NCBI GenBank assembly: GCA_947579665.1
Contig: OX388349.1
Span: forward strand, 74,776,841 to 74,840,840
Reading direction: 5' to 3'
DNA from: Sympetrum striolatum
Taxonomy: Eukaryota > Arthropoda > Insecta > Odonata > Libellulidae
DNA length: 64,000 nucleotides
The translations under genes were made by a program, and so were the position numbers. The notes under the pieces were generated by a model. That model saw only the letters and a program-made list of their open reading frames with translations. It made no database searches and was not told the DNA's origin. This document shows positions 21,817-33,377 of the stretch, piece after piece (position 1 is the first letter of the stretch; every line of letters starts with the position of its first letter).

Positions 21817-23179
21817 TATTGAGAAACTTAAAGCTCTTTTTGCAAAAAAACACCTTATTACTGATTACTGTGCACTCTTTCCTTGCTATCTCAGCTATGG
21901 GATTATGTGAGGCAGATTTTCTCCATAAAATGATGCTATTAGAATAATATCTGGGATTTAATTCTGTGAAACTCCACATTTTCCAGCCTTAATATCATGA
22001 CTATCTATGGCTTATACATATATGAAAATCAAACATATGCAAAAGAATAAATCTGCTGAATTTAGCAGTAAGATCAAATGTGCTCAGTTTTTATACTAAG
22101 TAAAAAAATAATTTGTTCATACCCAAATGCAGACTTTCCAAATTGCTAAAATGGTTCAATGAAAAAGGAAAATAGTGGTGGAGTCAAAATTCTTGATTGA
22201 AACATTCATTTTCAGCAGATGCAAAAACTTATGAAACCTAAACCAAGCAGTTGTGGAAAACTCAGTAAAAAATAGGGCAAATTTAAATACCAATGCACTA
22301 GAAAATCAGTTGAACTTCATATAGAATATACGGAAAGATATTTTAAGTAGAATTAGTTAATTGGAACTTAATCTTTGTTGTTACTAATGTTGCTGACATG
22401 AATCTTTTCCAAAACTCTCTTGCTTCTAATCCAAACGAACCTTTTTCCTAAAATTTGCTTCCAAAAACTGGGGTGCATCATCACTGCCAGGAAATATGAT
22501 AAGTTGCAAAATAGGCAAAAGCATAAATATTATCTTCTTCTCATTGAAACGAATTTATTCAAAGAAAACATTTTTCCTTTTCCTATTGTTTTATCATTAT
22601 ATCTTAATCAGGAGTACTCACAAATTAAAAGTTTTTATAGTTTTGAAGTGAAATATTAAATTTATAAAATTTCCGCTACAATTGAATTCCATGCCTATGC
22701 ATTTTCGTGAGAAGTTTAGTGATTTCTCCAGACTAATTTGTCTTAGTATATTAGTATGGTAAAGCCTTTTCAGGACTGAATTCTATCATAATCTATGTGT
22801 TAACATTTTATTGGATATAATATGCAATAAATGCCCTTTGCATAATTTCAAATTGAATTTGTCATTCCAAAATTTTCAGAATTTGAATATTTAACGATAT
22901 TACTAGATAATTAAAAAATATTACATATTTAATGGGAAGAATTACATATTTCAGTTTTTTCTATTTTGAAGGAATCATTTATGTTTACAGATTCTTGTTA
23001 AATATGTTTTAAAACTTTCTTTTGTAAATAATTTGATTTGTCAAAAATAATGGAGTGAATATTCTATTTTTTTACAATGTCTTAAGCCTGGCAGCAATTC
23101 TAAAGCTTTGATAATCAAATTAAATATCCAGAGACATTGATTTTTAAATAAAAAAACACTTAATAAAATAATAAAAACA
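21817..23179. other. No gene seen (probable CGRRF1-like intron or 3' flank)
   Basis: AT-rich; no RING-finger exon could be found on the minus strand here. Confidence 0.45.
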
Positions 23180-24180
23180 CTTTGTCCAAGTTACACACGT
23201 TTATTAATGAAACACACGACTGGTTTTGACTATGAACTAGTCATCTTCAGGCAATGACTGACACCAGAAAAAACTAAAACATCGTTAGGGGAGAGGAGAG
23301 TGGCAGTGAGTTAATGAGGTGGAGAAGGCTGAGGAATTTGAGGAAGCAGTTTAACTAGAGAGAGCAGGGGGAGGAAGCCTTGAAATGGTGGACATAGGTG
23401 AGATTAAAATCACTCATTTTATGTAAAATAATTTCCATCTGCTCAAAACAGTCCAGCTTTGCACCATTTGGTAGCTGATGAATCAACTTGAACTTAAAAT
23501 CCAATTAATGATTCTAACAGAGCAAATCAATAGAAAAATGTGATGCATCTGATCCATTCTTAAAACATTGTTTAGGCTCATTTACTCTCATTCATAACTT
23601 CCTTCCAGTTTAACCCAAAGAAATGGCAGAGCAATTACAAGTAAGCTTATAAACACCAGATTTGAGGGAAATGTCCAACTTATCTGTACAATTGAGAAGT
23701 GTTTTGCTTAAATTATTCAGAATATAGAAGGCTGGTTTATAACTCGGGGGAAGAGAATTTGCAATGCTGTAGCTAATTGGACCAATAAACAGAATTTTTA
23801 CCGACTTAGGAATGCCATAATTTGAAGAAAGGATATGGTAAATAAGGGTCACATTTAATTATCTTAAATTCTTTTTTTTTAATCATCAATCAGTGAGGTC
23901 GGATACCCATTCACGACTGTAATTTGTTTTATGATATGTAATTCCTGTGAGAAACTATCTGGGTTTAAAGGTATATCAATCAGGTTATGGATGTAACTAT
24001 GGAAGGCTGCATGCCTAAGCTGGATAGGAGCAAGTGATGTTGCATGAATGGTTTGGTCAGTGAATGCAGTTTTGCAGAAAATATAAAATTTTATATTATT
24101 ATAATCTTTAGTCAAAGTGAGGTCCAGGAAATTAATAATAATTCTAATTTCAAATACTGGTGGGAACACATGGGCAAAAT
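23180..24180 (-). pseudogene. Penelope-like retroelement relic (RT thumb plus GIY-YIG endonuclease)
   Basis: The minus strand at 24169-23879 encodes the typical Penelope thumb region: INFLDLTLTKDYNN, FCKTAFTDQTIH, RHAAFHSYIHNL, ELHIIKQITVVNGYP. At 23852-23610 a second frame continues to the GIY-YIG start, KSGVYKLTCN, where the next expected glutamine codon of the GQTGR block is TAA. Past that stop the endonuclease continues (NGSDASHFSIDLL, LPNGAKLDCFEQMEI with the catalytic glutamate of the family) to about 23400. The palm with its YxDD box is missing upstream. It is dead by a stop, shifts and truncation. Confidence 0.85.
23224..23250 (-). other. Hammerhead-ribozyme-like core in the Penelope 3' region
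   Basis: On the minus strand CTGAAGA (the CUGANGA core) is followed by TGACTA, a five-base loop and TAGTCA, a perfect 6-bp stem II, then AAAAC where GAAAC is required. The G-to-A change at the CpG (TCGAAAC to TCAAAAC) would be a decayed catalytic site. Penelope-like elements are known to carry hammerheads in their terminal repeats. Confidence 0.45.
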
Positions 24181-24456
24181 GACCTAAGCAGTGCTTTTAA
24201 CGAACTACTACTACTATAGTGCATACAGAGAATTGCATGTGATATCTATTGTTTTCTTCCTGAATGAGCTTGTGACTCTTATTTGTAACAGAAATTAGTT
24301 TGATTTCATCCTCAGAATTATTTGACAAGTTTAGACCTGCATAATTTAGCTTTCTGTAAACAGAGTTTTGGTACACATAAATTTGTTGCGGATCAAGCCT
24401 CTGATGTGCAAGATGTGCCTCCATGGACATTGCCCCATGCTGTGTGAGGAATTGCC
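24181..24456 (-). other. Unassigned segment between the Penelope and Tigger relics
   Basis: A minus frame (24197-24463) is open but resembles neither neighbour clearly; it may be mixed sequence at the junction of two insertions. Confidence 0.4.
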
Positions 24457-25176
24457 AGAGCATGGGACAGTGTCACCGCAAACACTATTTCCAACTGTTG
24501 GAGATCAGCTGGTTTTGGTGACACATCAATTATAGAGACTGAGGAGTTAAAGGAGGTTCTCACACTACAGGACCTCCTTAGTAAAGAAATGGCACAACTA
24601 AAGCAATAGATCCCAGATGCGTCTTTTCATGATGAGTCATATGTCAAGTGTGACTCTCATGTGATGACGCATAACTGCAATGAATTTAGTGAAGACGAGG
24701 AAGATGAGGATGAAGTGAACTTAGATAGCTCTTCTACAAGCTACGAAGATGACCCAGAAGCACCTTCCCCCCTACAAGGAATGAATTAAGACACTCTATA
24801 AAAGTGCTTCACAATTTTCAGATGTTTACTGATAGTGTACCTGATTTATTCAATTATTACCTTTCAGGCATTTAGAAAATCACCTCATCTTTCATTGAAA
24901 CTTCCAAAAAACAAAAAAATGATGATTATTTTGAAAAGTAAAAAGTTTAGAATTTTGTTTCTGTTGTATTAAACATTAAACTGGATGTATAATTCATTTT
25001 ATTGAAGTATTACCTTCCTTTCAATCCCATTTAGCTTTATGCTCTGTGTTACTGAAACTGGATTGGTATTGTATAGATTTCGATTGCTTGAAAGAAAACC
25101 TCAAATTTACAAAGCCCGAATTTTACAAAGCGTGAATTTTTGGGTCCCTTCAACTTCGAAAATTGAGGTTCTACTG
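24457..25176 (+). mobile_element. 3' end of a Tigger/pogo DNA transposon
   Basis: The frame from 24457 begins RAWDSVTANTISNCWRSAGF, the signature that follows the DDE domain in Tigger/pogo transposases. It then runs through a variable region and an acidic segment (FSEDEEDEDEVNLD) to TAA at 24787, with one internal TAG at 24607. The element ends in a terminal inverted repeat reading CAGTAGAACCTCAATTTTCG on the minus strand, abutting TA at 25177-25178. The 5' part and DDE core are missing; no matching 5' terminal repeat was found. Confidence 0.85.
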
Positions 25177-25858
25177 TATTTTATTTTGATAAATTTTAAC
25201 TAATGTTATATACTATAAAATATTATTAGACTATTTGTTATGAATAATACTTCCCAATTAAAATATCCAAATAAATATTGAATGAAATATTTTCAACATG
25301 TATGCATTTACTATTTAAATGCATATTTTTTAAAAATCCAAATCAATGCATAAATAACACTGTATCAGATACATTTTCAATTTTATGGGGAAACTGAACA
25401 GTGGATTCCCCAGATGCTAACAAGCAAGAAATGACAGACATGTTGTTTTATTACTGATGGAAAAATATAAATAAAGGGGTATAATATAGAATCTCTATTA
25501 TAAGAAGTTCCCTGTCAATGTTGTTCATAAATTCTGACCTTCATGATAATAATACACTCATACCTCAATGCCCACAATTACATTGGTTTACTAAATTAAA
25601 GGTTTAATGGTATTGATGCATATATTTTTCTTTTGATAGATAATAAAAGGATGTTTACTTTTTGAATTCCATTATTTTAACTATGCCGACAAAATCTGCT
25701 TCCAGTACTGGATCTTAGATGAAATAGCTTGTATAGAGATTACCTGATTCCTCAGATTGAAAAATGGCACTCAAAGAGAGAGCATTGCCTGGTAAAGATA
25801 ATTAATAGCACTTTTTACGCGACAAATGCAATGACAGCCGAGTTTCACAAAAGCTTAC
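25177..25858. other. Intron-like; one unplaced splice-bounded segment
   Basis: On the minus strand about 45 nt near 25755-25798 has an acceptor (tatctttaccag) and donor (gtaatc), but in the phase required by the CGRRF1-like exon it hits a stop after five codons. No other exon is seen. Confidence 0.35.
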
Positions 25859-26009
25859 CGTTTCATCAGGATGCAGTTCTAAGTGGGGAGGATCATTTCT
25901 GACTAGGAATATGATAAGGGGATAGCAGAGTCGTGGTGGTGTTCCAAGATCAAGGTCATACGGCCTTGGCTGGAATAGTGTGAACAGATCATCTCCATGG
26001 GGCTGCTTA
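25859..26009 (-). CDS. CGRRF1-like: CGRRF1-like gene, internal exon (middle domain)
   Basis: A 151-nt exon bounded by acceptor (gtggatattcag) and donor (gtaagc). One leading base plus fifty codons. The core DLGTPPRLCYPLIIFL aligns with the human CGRRF1 segment around EDFGTVPRSRYPLVALLT as I recall it: the G-T-P-R-YPL pattern is shared. The leading base fits the two bases left by the upstream exon at 28818-28983. CGRRF1 is an ER-associated RING-type ubiquitin ligase with an N-terminal membrane segment; this part is its central domain. The downstream RING exon was not found, and Penelope and Tigger insertions lie in the expected intron. The gene could be intact with exons further left, or broken. 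Confidence 0.65.
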
Positions 26010-26449
26010 CTGAATATCCACATTATGGAAAATTGCACTTATTCCTTTGTAAATTGACGGAAAACACTATTATCATTTTCTTTTTCAGATGGAGGTAATT
26101 TTAAATAATATTACAAATACATTCAGCTATTTATAACTTCATTGCCCAAAATGTACCCATAATTTTTATCTAAATACCACATATTATCATGCATAGGTTG
26201 GCTTATCATAAATAAAGTCCAATTGTAAAATTGATGGTTGATGTATAAGTGAGAGAGTTAAAAATGCAATTGCCATAACTATTGGCGTACAGTATATCAT
26301 GAGATTCAGAATCTAAGAAATAGTGAAATTCAATTAGACCAATTATATAAGTAAAATTCATTGAATTTGGAAAACTTTTGAAAATCTGATTCTTGCAGAA
26401 ATACCCTAATAATCTGAAGGAAAAACCGGTTTGAAAAAATTCCTACCTA
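26010..26449. other. Probable intron of the CGRRF1-like gene
   Basis: AT-rich; no other feature. Confidence 0.4.
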
Positions 26450-26740
26450 TCCAGGAAGATAGAAAAATCCAGGGTTCAATTTCCAGCCCTGAAAATTCCC
26501 AAAAATGGCAGAAAAATTTTCTTTTAGGGTTTCTTAGTTGGCTAAAGCACCCTCCCTGATAGAGGAAGATACAGAGTTCAATTCCCAGTCCTGCCAGACT
26601 TCTTTCAAGCTTGTTTTTCCTTGGGATTTTTCCTGGGTGCATGCCTTTATGTGCAAAGTTACCCTATTCCATACCATTATACTATTGTACATCTTGACGA
26701 CTACAAAAAAAATATTGTAGACTTAAAAAAAAGCTCCACA
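26450..26740 (+). mobile_element. tRNA-derived SINE, two tRNA-like heads in tandem
   Basis: Head two has an A box (TAGTTGGCTAAAGC, 26535-26548) and a B box (GAGTTCAATTCC, 26574-26585) in tRNA-like spacing. A second B box (GGGTTCAATTTCC, near 26472) about 100 bp upstream belongs to a partial first head. The body (ccttgggatttttcctgggt, gcatgcctttatgtg) recurs at 41385-41480. An A-rich tail ends the element. Confidence 0.7.
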
Positions 26741-27794
26741 TTAAAACTGTGATATATTCCTTAGCCATTACCATTTGAGGAGATGCATTTAACAAAGACC
26801 CATAAGTAATGATTGAAATTAAGCCCCTGGTTTTAGCATAGCAATATTTGATTATAGGAAAAACTTGAGTTGACTAACACAAAAAGGATATAAAAAGAAA
26901 TAATTGTGCATAAAATGTATGTCAGGTCAAATTCTTTCATGGGAATAATGGTACACAGATTTGCTTAGAAAAATACTGAGTAAAGAGCTCCTGTGAAGCA
27001 AGAAAAGATTATAATGGTTATGGAAACAACAAAAAAGGGATAGATTAATATAGTCATAAAACAAAGGTGAAGGGGAGATATGGTTTTAAAAAAGTTGATT
27101 CAAAAGAAAAATATTTAACTGAGTTACATAGCAACATAAACTGGTAGTGACAATAACCATCTTCTGGAACTTCAAACAGAGAATGATGCATAGGAAAGAG
27201 AAAAACACTAAGTTTATCTATATTCTAACTGATGACTAACAAATAAAAACATACTGAAATGATAACAGAGCAGGAATTAATAAATACCATAACTGGGCAC
27301 TAGTGAAAAGGTCAATGAAAAATCTTAAGTGCTCAGTAGTAGTAGTTTCTTAGTGAATAGAATTACTCCTGGATACAGGAAAAGAATTTGTGAGTCACAT
27401 ATTCCCAATAAAAGAGGGAAGGAAAAACACAGATCTAAAACTGAGAAAAGTCACAGCTAATGCAGATGATTAAGGAATGAAATTGATAGAATTAAAGAGG
27501 AGCTAGAATAGGCATCGATATAAGACAAGCATAGTTGATATAATACAAAAATGCTATGATAATTATTGAAGACTTAGAAATAAATTATATCTGGGTCAAT
27601 TTAAGGATAGGAATTTTGCACAAAAAATTGGCAAAAATAGTTATGCTAAAATCTGAAATACTTGTACGATGAAATAGTAGTCCAATTTAAGAGGCCATCA
27701 TAGTCTTGAATATCTGAAGGCATTAATAATCATTATTAGTCTTGAATATCTGAGGCCCTTAATACAAAAAGGTTGGACTTCTCTGATATACACC
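26741..27794. other. No gene seen (probable intron)
   Basis: AT-rich; includes two adjacent copies of agtcttgaatatctgaxg (27700-27755). Confidence 0.4.
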
Positions 27795-27990
27795 TCTGGA
27801 AGGTCAAGTGGATAGTGTGTATTTTTCTGGGGAAGAGGTCCACGGATTGATTCTCAACAGGGACCAACATTTATCGGTATTTACCCAGCATTGTGATGAA
27901 AGTGGGTAGCTATCTGAATTGAGAAGCAGAGGGGTGAAGTATAGAAAAGACTTACCACAAGGCTAGGCCATATTTTTTAAAGGATTTTAC
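27795..27990 (+). mobile_element. Decayed tRNA-derived SINE of a second family
   Basis: An A-box-like GTCAAGTGGATAGTGTG is followed about 45 bp later by the B-box-like GGATTGATTCTC and then CAACAGGGACC. The body differs from the 26.5-kb family. Confidence 0.4.
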
Positions 27991-28817
27991 TTCACCTTTA
28001 CCCTACTATAGATCATAACAGAAATTGGAGTACCATAGTGAAGATTGACAATGCTATTTACTCTTGAGAGTGAACGTAAGAGAAAATAACAAAGATTCTA
28101 AAATAAAGAAAGAAGTAAGTCAGATATGCAGCTTAAACTGGGTTTACACATGTAATGATTACTTTCGCCAGTTGTTTGAAAGTTAACTCGCACCAGTAAT
28201 ACTGGCATAGTATTAAACATAGTGTCAACTGAGATTCTTCTTGTGTATGCTGATGTCAATAAGGGAAGTTATTAATTTTAAGAGCAAACAAGTTTTCTTC
28301 TGGAGACTGTGATTTTAGAACCTCATGATGACTGGATGAGTTAAAATTATTTGTTCAAATAAACTGTATTTTCATGAAAATTTAGACTTTAAATTTTCTG
28401 CTGCACTCTCCTGTGATAGAGTTATACCAAGTGTTGGCTTCAGCGCTTGATTATATGCAGAGTAAAAGGTCGATTGATAAGGGCAAGTTTAAAGATGTGA
28501 AGGAAAACAGAGTGGGGGAAGTCTACTGGCACCAGTAAGTTGAACTCCTTTCTACTTTTACTGTTGCAAGGATTACTAGATACAAGGATTATCACCACTG
28601 ATCTTCAACTCATACAACGATATATATAGAACAAAAATGATGAATATAATAATATAAAATACATACAGAAAAATATTAAAGGAACCTGAGAGTACCTAAC
28701 AATATAGATATTGAGCAATCAAAAAAATATTATCATTATAATCTCAAACCATTGTACCCATTACAGATAAACATATCTTTAGATAACTACAAAATGTAAA
28801 TGTGCAATAAAGGATAC
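27991..28817. other. No gene seen (probable intron of the CGRRF1-like gene)
   Basis: AT-rich; no supportable feature. Confidence 0.4.
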
Positions 28818-28983
28818 AGGAATACAGCTCCTTTCTGTTGATGGTGGCCATGCAGTAGTAATCCTTGCTGCACAGCAGAACACATGGCACTCCAAGGACG
28901 CCAGAGGAAAAGCTCCCTTATTGACACTCCCCAGTAAGCCTGAAGCGTGTATGGCACTTGGCTAGACACTGTCCACTGCAGAT
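28818..28983 (-). CDS. CGRRF1-like: CGRRF1-like gene, upstream exon
   Basis: The exon follows the acceptor tttaatctcag. Its frame includes VPYTLQAYWGVSIRELFLW, which aligns with the human CGRRF1 stretch around LLTCYWGCSVQKLYEAL as I recall it. YWG is invariant between the two. It continues RPWSAMCSAVQQGLLLHGHH. The chosen donor (CT then gtatcc) is weak, but it leaves two bases that join the single leading base of the exon at 26009 in frame. A second donor (gtagtt) a little downstream would also keep phase. The N-terminal membrane-segment exon should lie upstream, probably beyond the nested hAT elements. It was not found. Confidence 0.6.
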
Positions 28984-29972
28984 CTGAGATTAAAACATAA
29001 ATGCAACCTCATTTCCTCTTCTCATAAATGTGACATGTTTGAGATAACAATAATTGAGACATGTTTGAATTTTGCAAAATAGCTTCACAGATAATATCAC
29101 TCCTTCATCATGAAATTGGACAGATTTTGTTAATACACTCACTATAGAATGTCACTGAGACCTCATGTTAGGTTTCTCATAGCCAATGATCTTCGAAACT
29201 GAAGTTTAACCAAAGAAATCATCTCGTACAGATAAATGCAAAAGATACATTTCTAGGCAAAAAAATCTACCAAAAGGAAAGGAAGGAGTTAAACCATTTT
29301 ATCAAGTGATAATCAAGATCATGATATATCAAGTGATGGATCAGCAGTAATATTTTAATACATGATGCACCATTTAAATACATAGTGAATCTTGTCATTA
29401 GTACAATTTTCCATATCTACTCAGTGTATTGTATTATGAAATCCATTTCTGCTCATGGTATGTATGATGCTTTGACTAAAAATAGTTTTCAAGGTGGGAA
29501 CTATTTCTGTAATTCACTATTTTGAATACAAGGATGATAAATTTCCCGTTCTTATGTTCAAGGAGGAATATTTTTCATTTCTCCTCAGGAAGAAAACAGA
29601 GAAAAATGTATCCTTCAATTAATTTTCCCTCGTTATTTTTATAGGTATGATATTTTGAAAGCTACTGAATTACCAGTGATTCCAAATTATGGCATTTGCC
29701 CTTATGGGGGCACACCCCACTCCATGGATGCCATAAGGAGTGTAGAACCCTGAGTCACTGTGCTGCATTTGCCTGGATCCACTTGCAGCATGAGGAAAGC
29801 CAGGGCAAACTTCCTAACTCCTCATCTTGCATCTCAAACTATATTTTCTCTCCTTAAGTTGTTGGTAATGATGGAGAGGTTGATGATTCAAAGTTTCTTC
29901 GAGCTGATGACTTAAATGAATCATTCAGAGATACATATTACATTCTTGGAAGACTTTATTTCCAGACCCTGT
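28984..29972. other. No gene seen; less AT-rich patch at 29690-29830
   Basis: The patch contains tggcatttgccc and ccatggatgccataagg, weakly self-complementary pieces. No class can be assigned. Confidence 0.4.
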
Positions 29973-30299
29973 CAGCGCCGTCGCTAGCTCATCTGGCGCC
30001 CGGGGCAGACTGAAATCGGGCGCCCCCCCCCCATAAAATTGAAATCTGCAAGAGTTAGAATTTACAATTCCCTGACCAGAATCTTCTATCTCCTCTACCG
30101 TACTTTCTCCTGTGCCCAAATCTGCCCTGTTTCCTTCAGTATTCTCTTCTAGAGCATGGTTGCTACTGGGATCATCATTATTACCAGGATAACGGTTGTC
30201 CCGGTTGTCACTAAGATCATGGCTGTCACAAGGATTATTTTTATAATGCTTATGTTCAATTACTCTTGCTTGATGATTCTGCAAAGGAGCCTGCGTATT

Positions 30300-32885
30300 C
30301 ATGGGCGTCGCCAGGGGGGGGCAGGGGGGGGCAGCTGCCCCCCCCTGGAGACCCATTCGTATTTTGGTTCGGAATGTATTGTAGAAACAATTTTTAGGCA
30401 CGAGTGTTTGAAAAGAATTTAGACCCAAAACAAAGTCAAGTGTTGGCACGAGTAAACACCAGTGATTGGAAAAGTACTTCCTCGTAGGAAATTCATTTAT
30501 ACCTCCAGCGCAGCACAAATATTTCAACAATACTTTGTAGCAGAGTCAACAGCCATCCCGCCTTTCCTTCGCCCCTTCCCTCCCAAGAGAAGAAAAGTTC
30601 GGTTTCAGGGTGAACAATGTAGTTAGAACTGCCTCTCGATGCGATCAGAGCGCGAGGTTATGCGATTATGTCCTCTCTCTCAAACTTCCTTGAGTATCGT
30701 CCGACAATCGCAGGGAAAAGACGAAGGATTCAGTTTTTTTCGTTTTCCCTTCAAAATGGACATAAGAAAGTTTTGCGGTGAGTATTTTGCAAATAGGCCC
30801 AAGCAGTGGCGCAGCGAGGGGGGAAAGTTTAGGGGTTCAAACCCCCCCCCCCAAGGGTCAGGTCCTATTAGCTCTGTGTTTTTTTCTGCTGAAGAGTACA
30901 AAACCCCAATCACTTGCTTAATAAATTCAGCGAAAGCTTTGCCTGACAGTAAATATGGCTCCGATTACAGCTAAGTTGATGTTTTCGGTAGCAGAGCAGG
31001 CCTAGAGCCGACATCGATATCAATGGGACGCTATGAGTGTTTCGCACACAATGTTCAACGCATGCACTTCTTAACCATATCCTTTTGTTAGATGACTCAC
31101 ACCATAAGATAAGATTCCCATGAGAAGAATTCGAAAGTGCTGATTCGTTAAAACTCCTCGCAAAAACACAAGGGAACATTCGAGAAGTAATTCGAAACTT
31201 ACGCCCTGAAAACAGGGATTAAGATTACGTTTGAGAGACAAACAGGTTGATAAAACGCTCAGTTAGATCTGTTGCATGTGACTGTTTTGAGGGTGTGAAT
31301 GCAAAGCTAGGCTCGTGAATAGAGCATTTGAGAAATTCACAGGGAACAGTTCGTTGGAGAGTTCAGTTTGGATTTCATAAGATACAGATGGACATCCGAA
31401 AATTTTTTTCAAAGTCCGCTAATAGCTCGAGGCCTCTATCGGGAAAACGTAAGTTAATGCGTATGTAGTTTTTTTGTAAAATGACCATTATTAGTTGCAC
31501 AGACATGGATTGTATTATTTTAGGGCTGTTATCGGAGGGCACATCTCAAGATGAGTTTAGCGACAATTCCAAAGGAACTGGTTCGTTTGTTAAGAATTCC
31601 GAACGATTAAAAGTCTGTACAGTAGACTCTTCATTACTCGGGATGATATAAAATATACTGATACTTATTTTATAATTACCCGTTAATTTGCTGTATAGTT
31701 ACGAAAATAATTCGATAACCGGGTTTCCGTAGAAATTTGTAAAAGTATTGGAGCAATACAAGATATCAGTAAAAATTAATTTTCGATGATATTATTAATA
31801 ATATACTTTTGGAAGCATATCAGTCAGCTGAAAGGTATTGCGCGCGTAAGTTGCACACGTATTTATCTGAACTGTGACTTGAAATAAATTTGAGAAACGG
31901 TTAAAACTGTGACTTAAATTCTTCCGCTTCCTTTTTGATGCTACCAATTTTTTCTCTTGTGATAGAATCCCACGAATCTCATATCTGGTTATGCAATGCC
32001 CATTCAAAATTTCAATTCGTGGAAACTTTTGTTTCCTTTGAACACTCAGTGCGTAAGACTGGGTTTTGTATCATATCTCTGCTGGTTAAACCACCTATTA
32101 CTTAGTCTAAATAATTGTAAGTTGACATCTTCATTTTTTCCACCTTGGTATATGACTTGATTTCTGCAAATTCAATTATAATATCAATTATAATCAAGAG
32201 TCTACAGAATATTTTATTGCAGCCGAATTTTTACTCTCCGGTATGTGACGCATTCAATTGAATACTTGACTAATACATAAATAACGAAATCAGGCTTAAT
32301 TGTAAGCCTACCGGAAAATTTCATCTGATATAAATGATTTTTTGTTTCTTAGAAGAGGAGGTAATTTAAAAGCAACGGATGAAGTCATTCCTAAGAAAGC
32401 TGCTGATGATATAGTCTAATAACGAAAGATGTTCAAATAAGGATGGGTGCACCAATGTGGTGATTTATTGAGACGTTTTATATCGCTTGTCAAATAACCG
32501 TAACGATTCCTTTTCACGCTTGGCAACCTCTTGGAAGAAAGAACTCTCAAAGACTCGGGAAGTATACATCTACAGCATCAAAATACTTTAGCATCGAAAA
32601 AAATGACTTTTTAATAGAAATTGGACGTAACCAAACTATAAATCCAAACAAAACTTATGATAAGTTTCCAATAGTTTGCTTATGTAAACTACTATCTTGG
32701 AAAGTTTAATGAGTTGGCCATATAAGCGTCAAACTCCTCTAGTTTTCAATACATTTAGTTTTTGATAGATTTGACATATTTGTAGTAAGAAGCGGGCATG
32801 AATAAACTAGCCCCTGTAAGTTAGGCATTTTTCATTTTATCAGGTAGCTTGCCCCCCCCTAGCCCAGTGGCTGGCGACGCCCTTG
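30300..32885 (+). mobile_element. hAT-type DNA transposon (inner, nested), 8-bp target duplication
   Basis: Ends CATGGGCGTCGCCAG and (reversed) CAAGGGCGTCGCCAG match, with an exact 8-bp duplication TGCGTATT at 30292-30299 and 32886-32893. G/C homopolymer runs follow the left end and precede the right end. It splits the outer hAT, so it is younger. The only coding remnant is the N-terminal exon pair at 31388-31651. A further hAT-like end, CAGTGGCGCAGCGAGGGGGG, lies inside at 30806. Confidence 0.85.
31388..31651 (+). pseudogene. N-terminal remnant of a hAT transposase (inner element)
   Basis: The first exon (31388-31448) reads MDIRKFFSKSANSSRPLSGK plus one base and ends at a consensus donor (gtaagt). 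The second starts at 31524 after ttattttag, completes an arginine codon and reads LLSEGTSQDEFSDNSKGTGS before a stop at 31649. MDIRKFF is a recurrent start of animal hAT-type proteins. A second start, MDIRKFCG, is found at 30756 with an adjacent gtgagt donor. The DNA-binding and catalytic domains are missing. Confidence 0.6.
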
Positions 32886-33161
32886 TGCGTATTATTAAAA
32901 AGTTGCGACAGTTTCGGCATTTTCCCAATTATATTTTCATGAGCTTTCTCAAGTTCGAGTCTCCATTTTGTCCCATAGCTCCCGAAAGATTTTGAGACAC
33001 ATTCTCGCTATATTATATCAAAACAAATCACAAAGTATGTAAAATCTAGGGCACTTTCACTTAAAATTTGTCAACTTCTCACCGACCTATAATCTTGGTT
33101 AGAAATCACTAGTCAAGGTGTCAATCACAGTCAACTCTTCTTCTCCTTCTTCTTCTTGTAG

Positions 33162-33377
33162 GCGCATGTGGCAGAGAAAGCATGTAAACAATACTACCAA
33201 GGTTGCAATTTCGGTCATCATGATAGCGGCTCAGTACAGTTTATGTCAGTACAACTGCTGGAGGCTGCCTCCGATACTCACGGTGTATTGATGACCGCCC
33301 CCGAACATAAAAACATTACAGAATTACAAATAACTGAATCGTGTCCACCGAAGGACAAATGTTGCTATATTTTTTAG
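33162..33377 (+). CDS. Open segment behind a strong acceptor, inside the outer hAT
   Basis: A long pyrimidine tract (cttcttctccttcttcttct then tgtag at 33157-33161) directly precedes an open frame AHVAEKACKQYYQGCNFGHH continuing to a stop at 33375. It is opposite in strand to the outer transposase frame. I do not recognise the product. It may be a trapped exon, or chance. Confidence 0.25.
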   Translation, partial: AHVAEKACKQYYQGCNFGHHDSGSVQFMSVQLLEAASDTHGVLMTAPEHKNITELQITESCPPKDKCCYIF

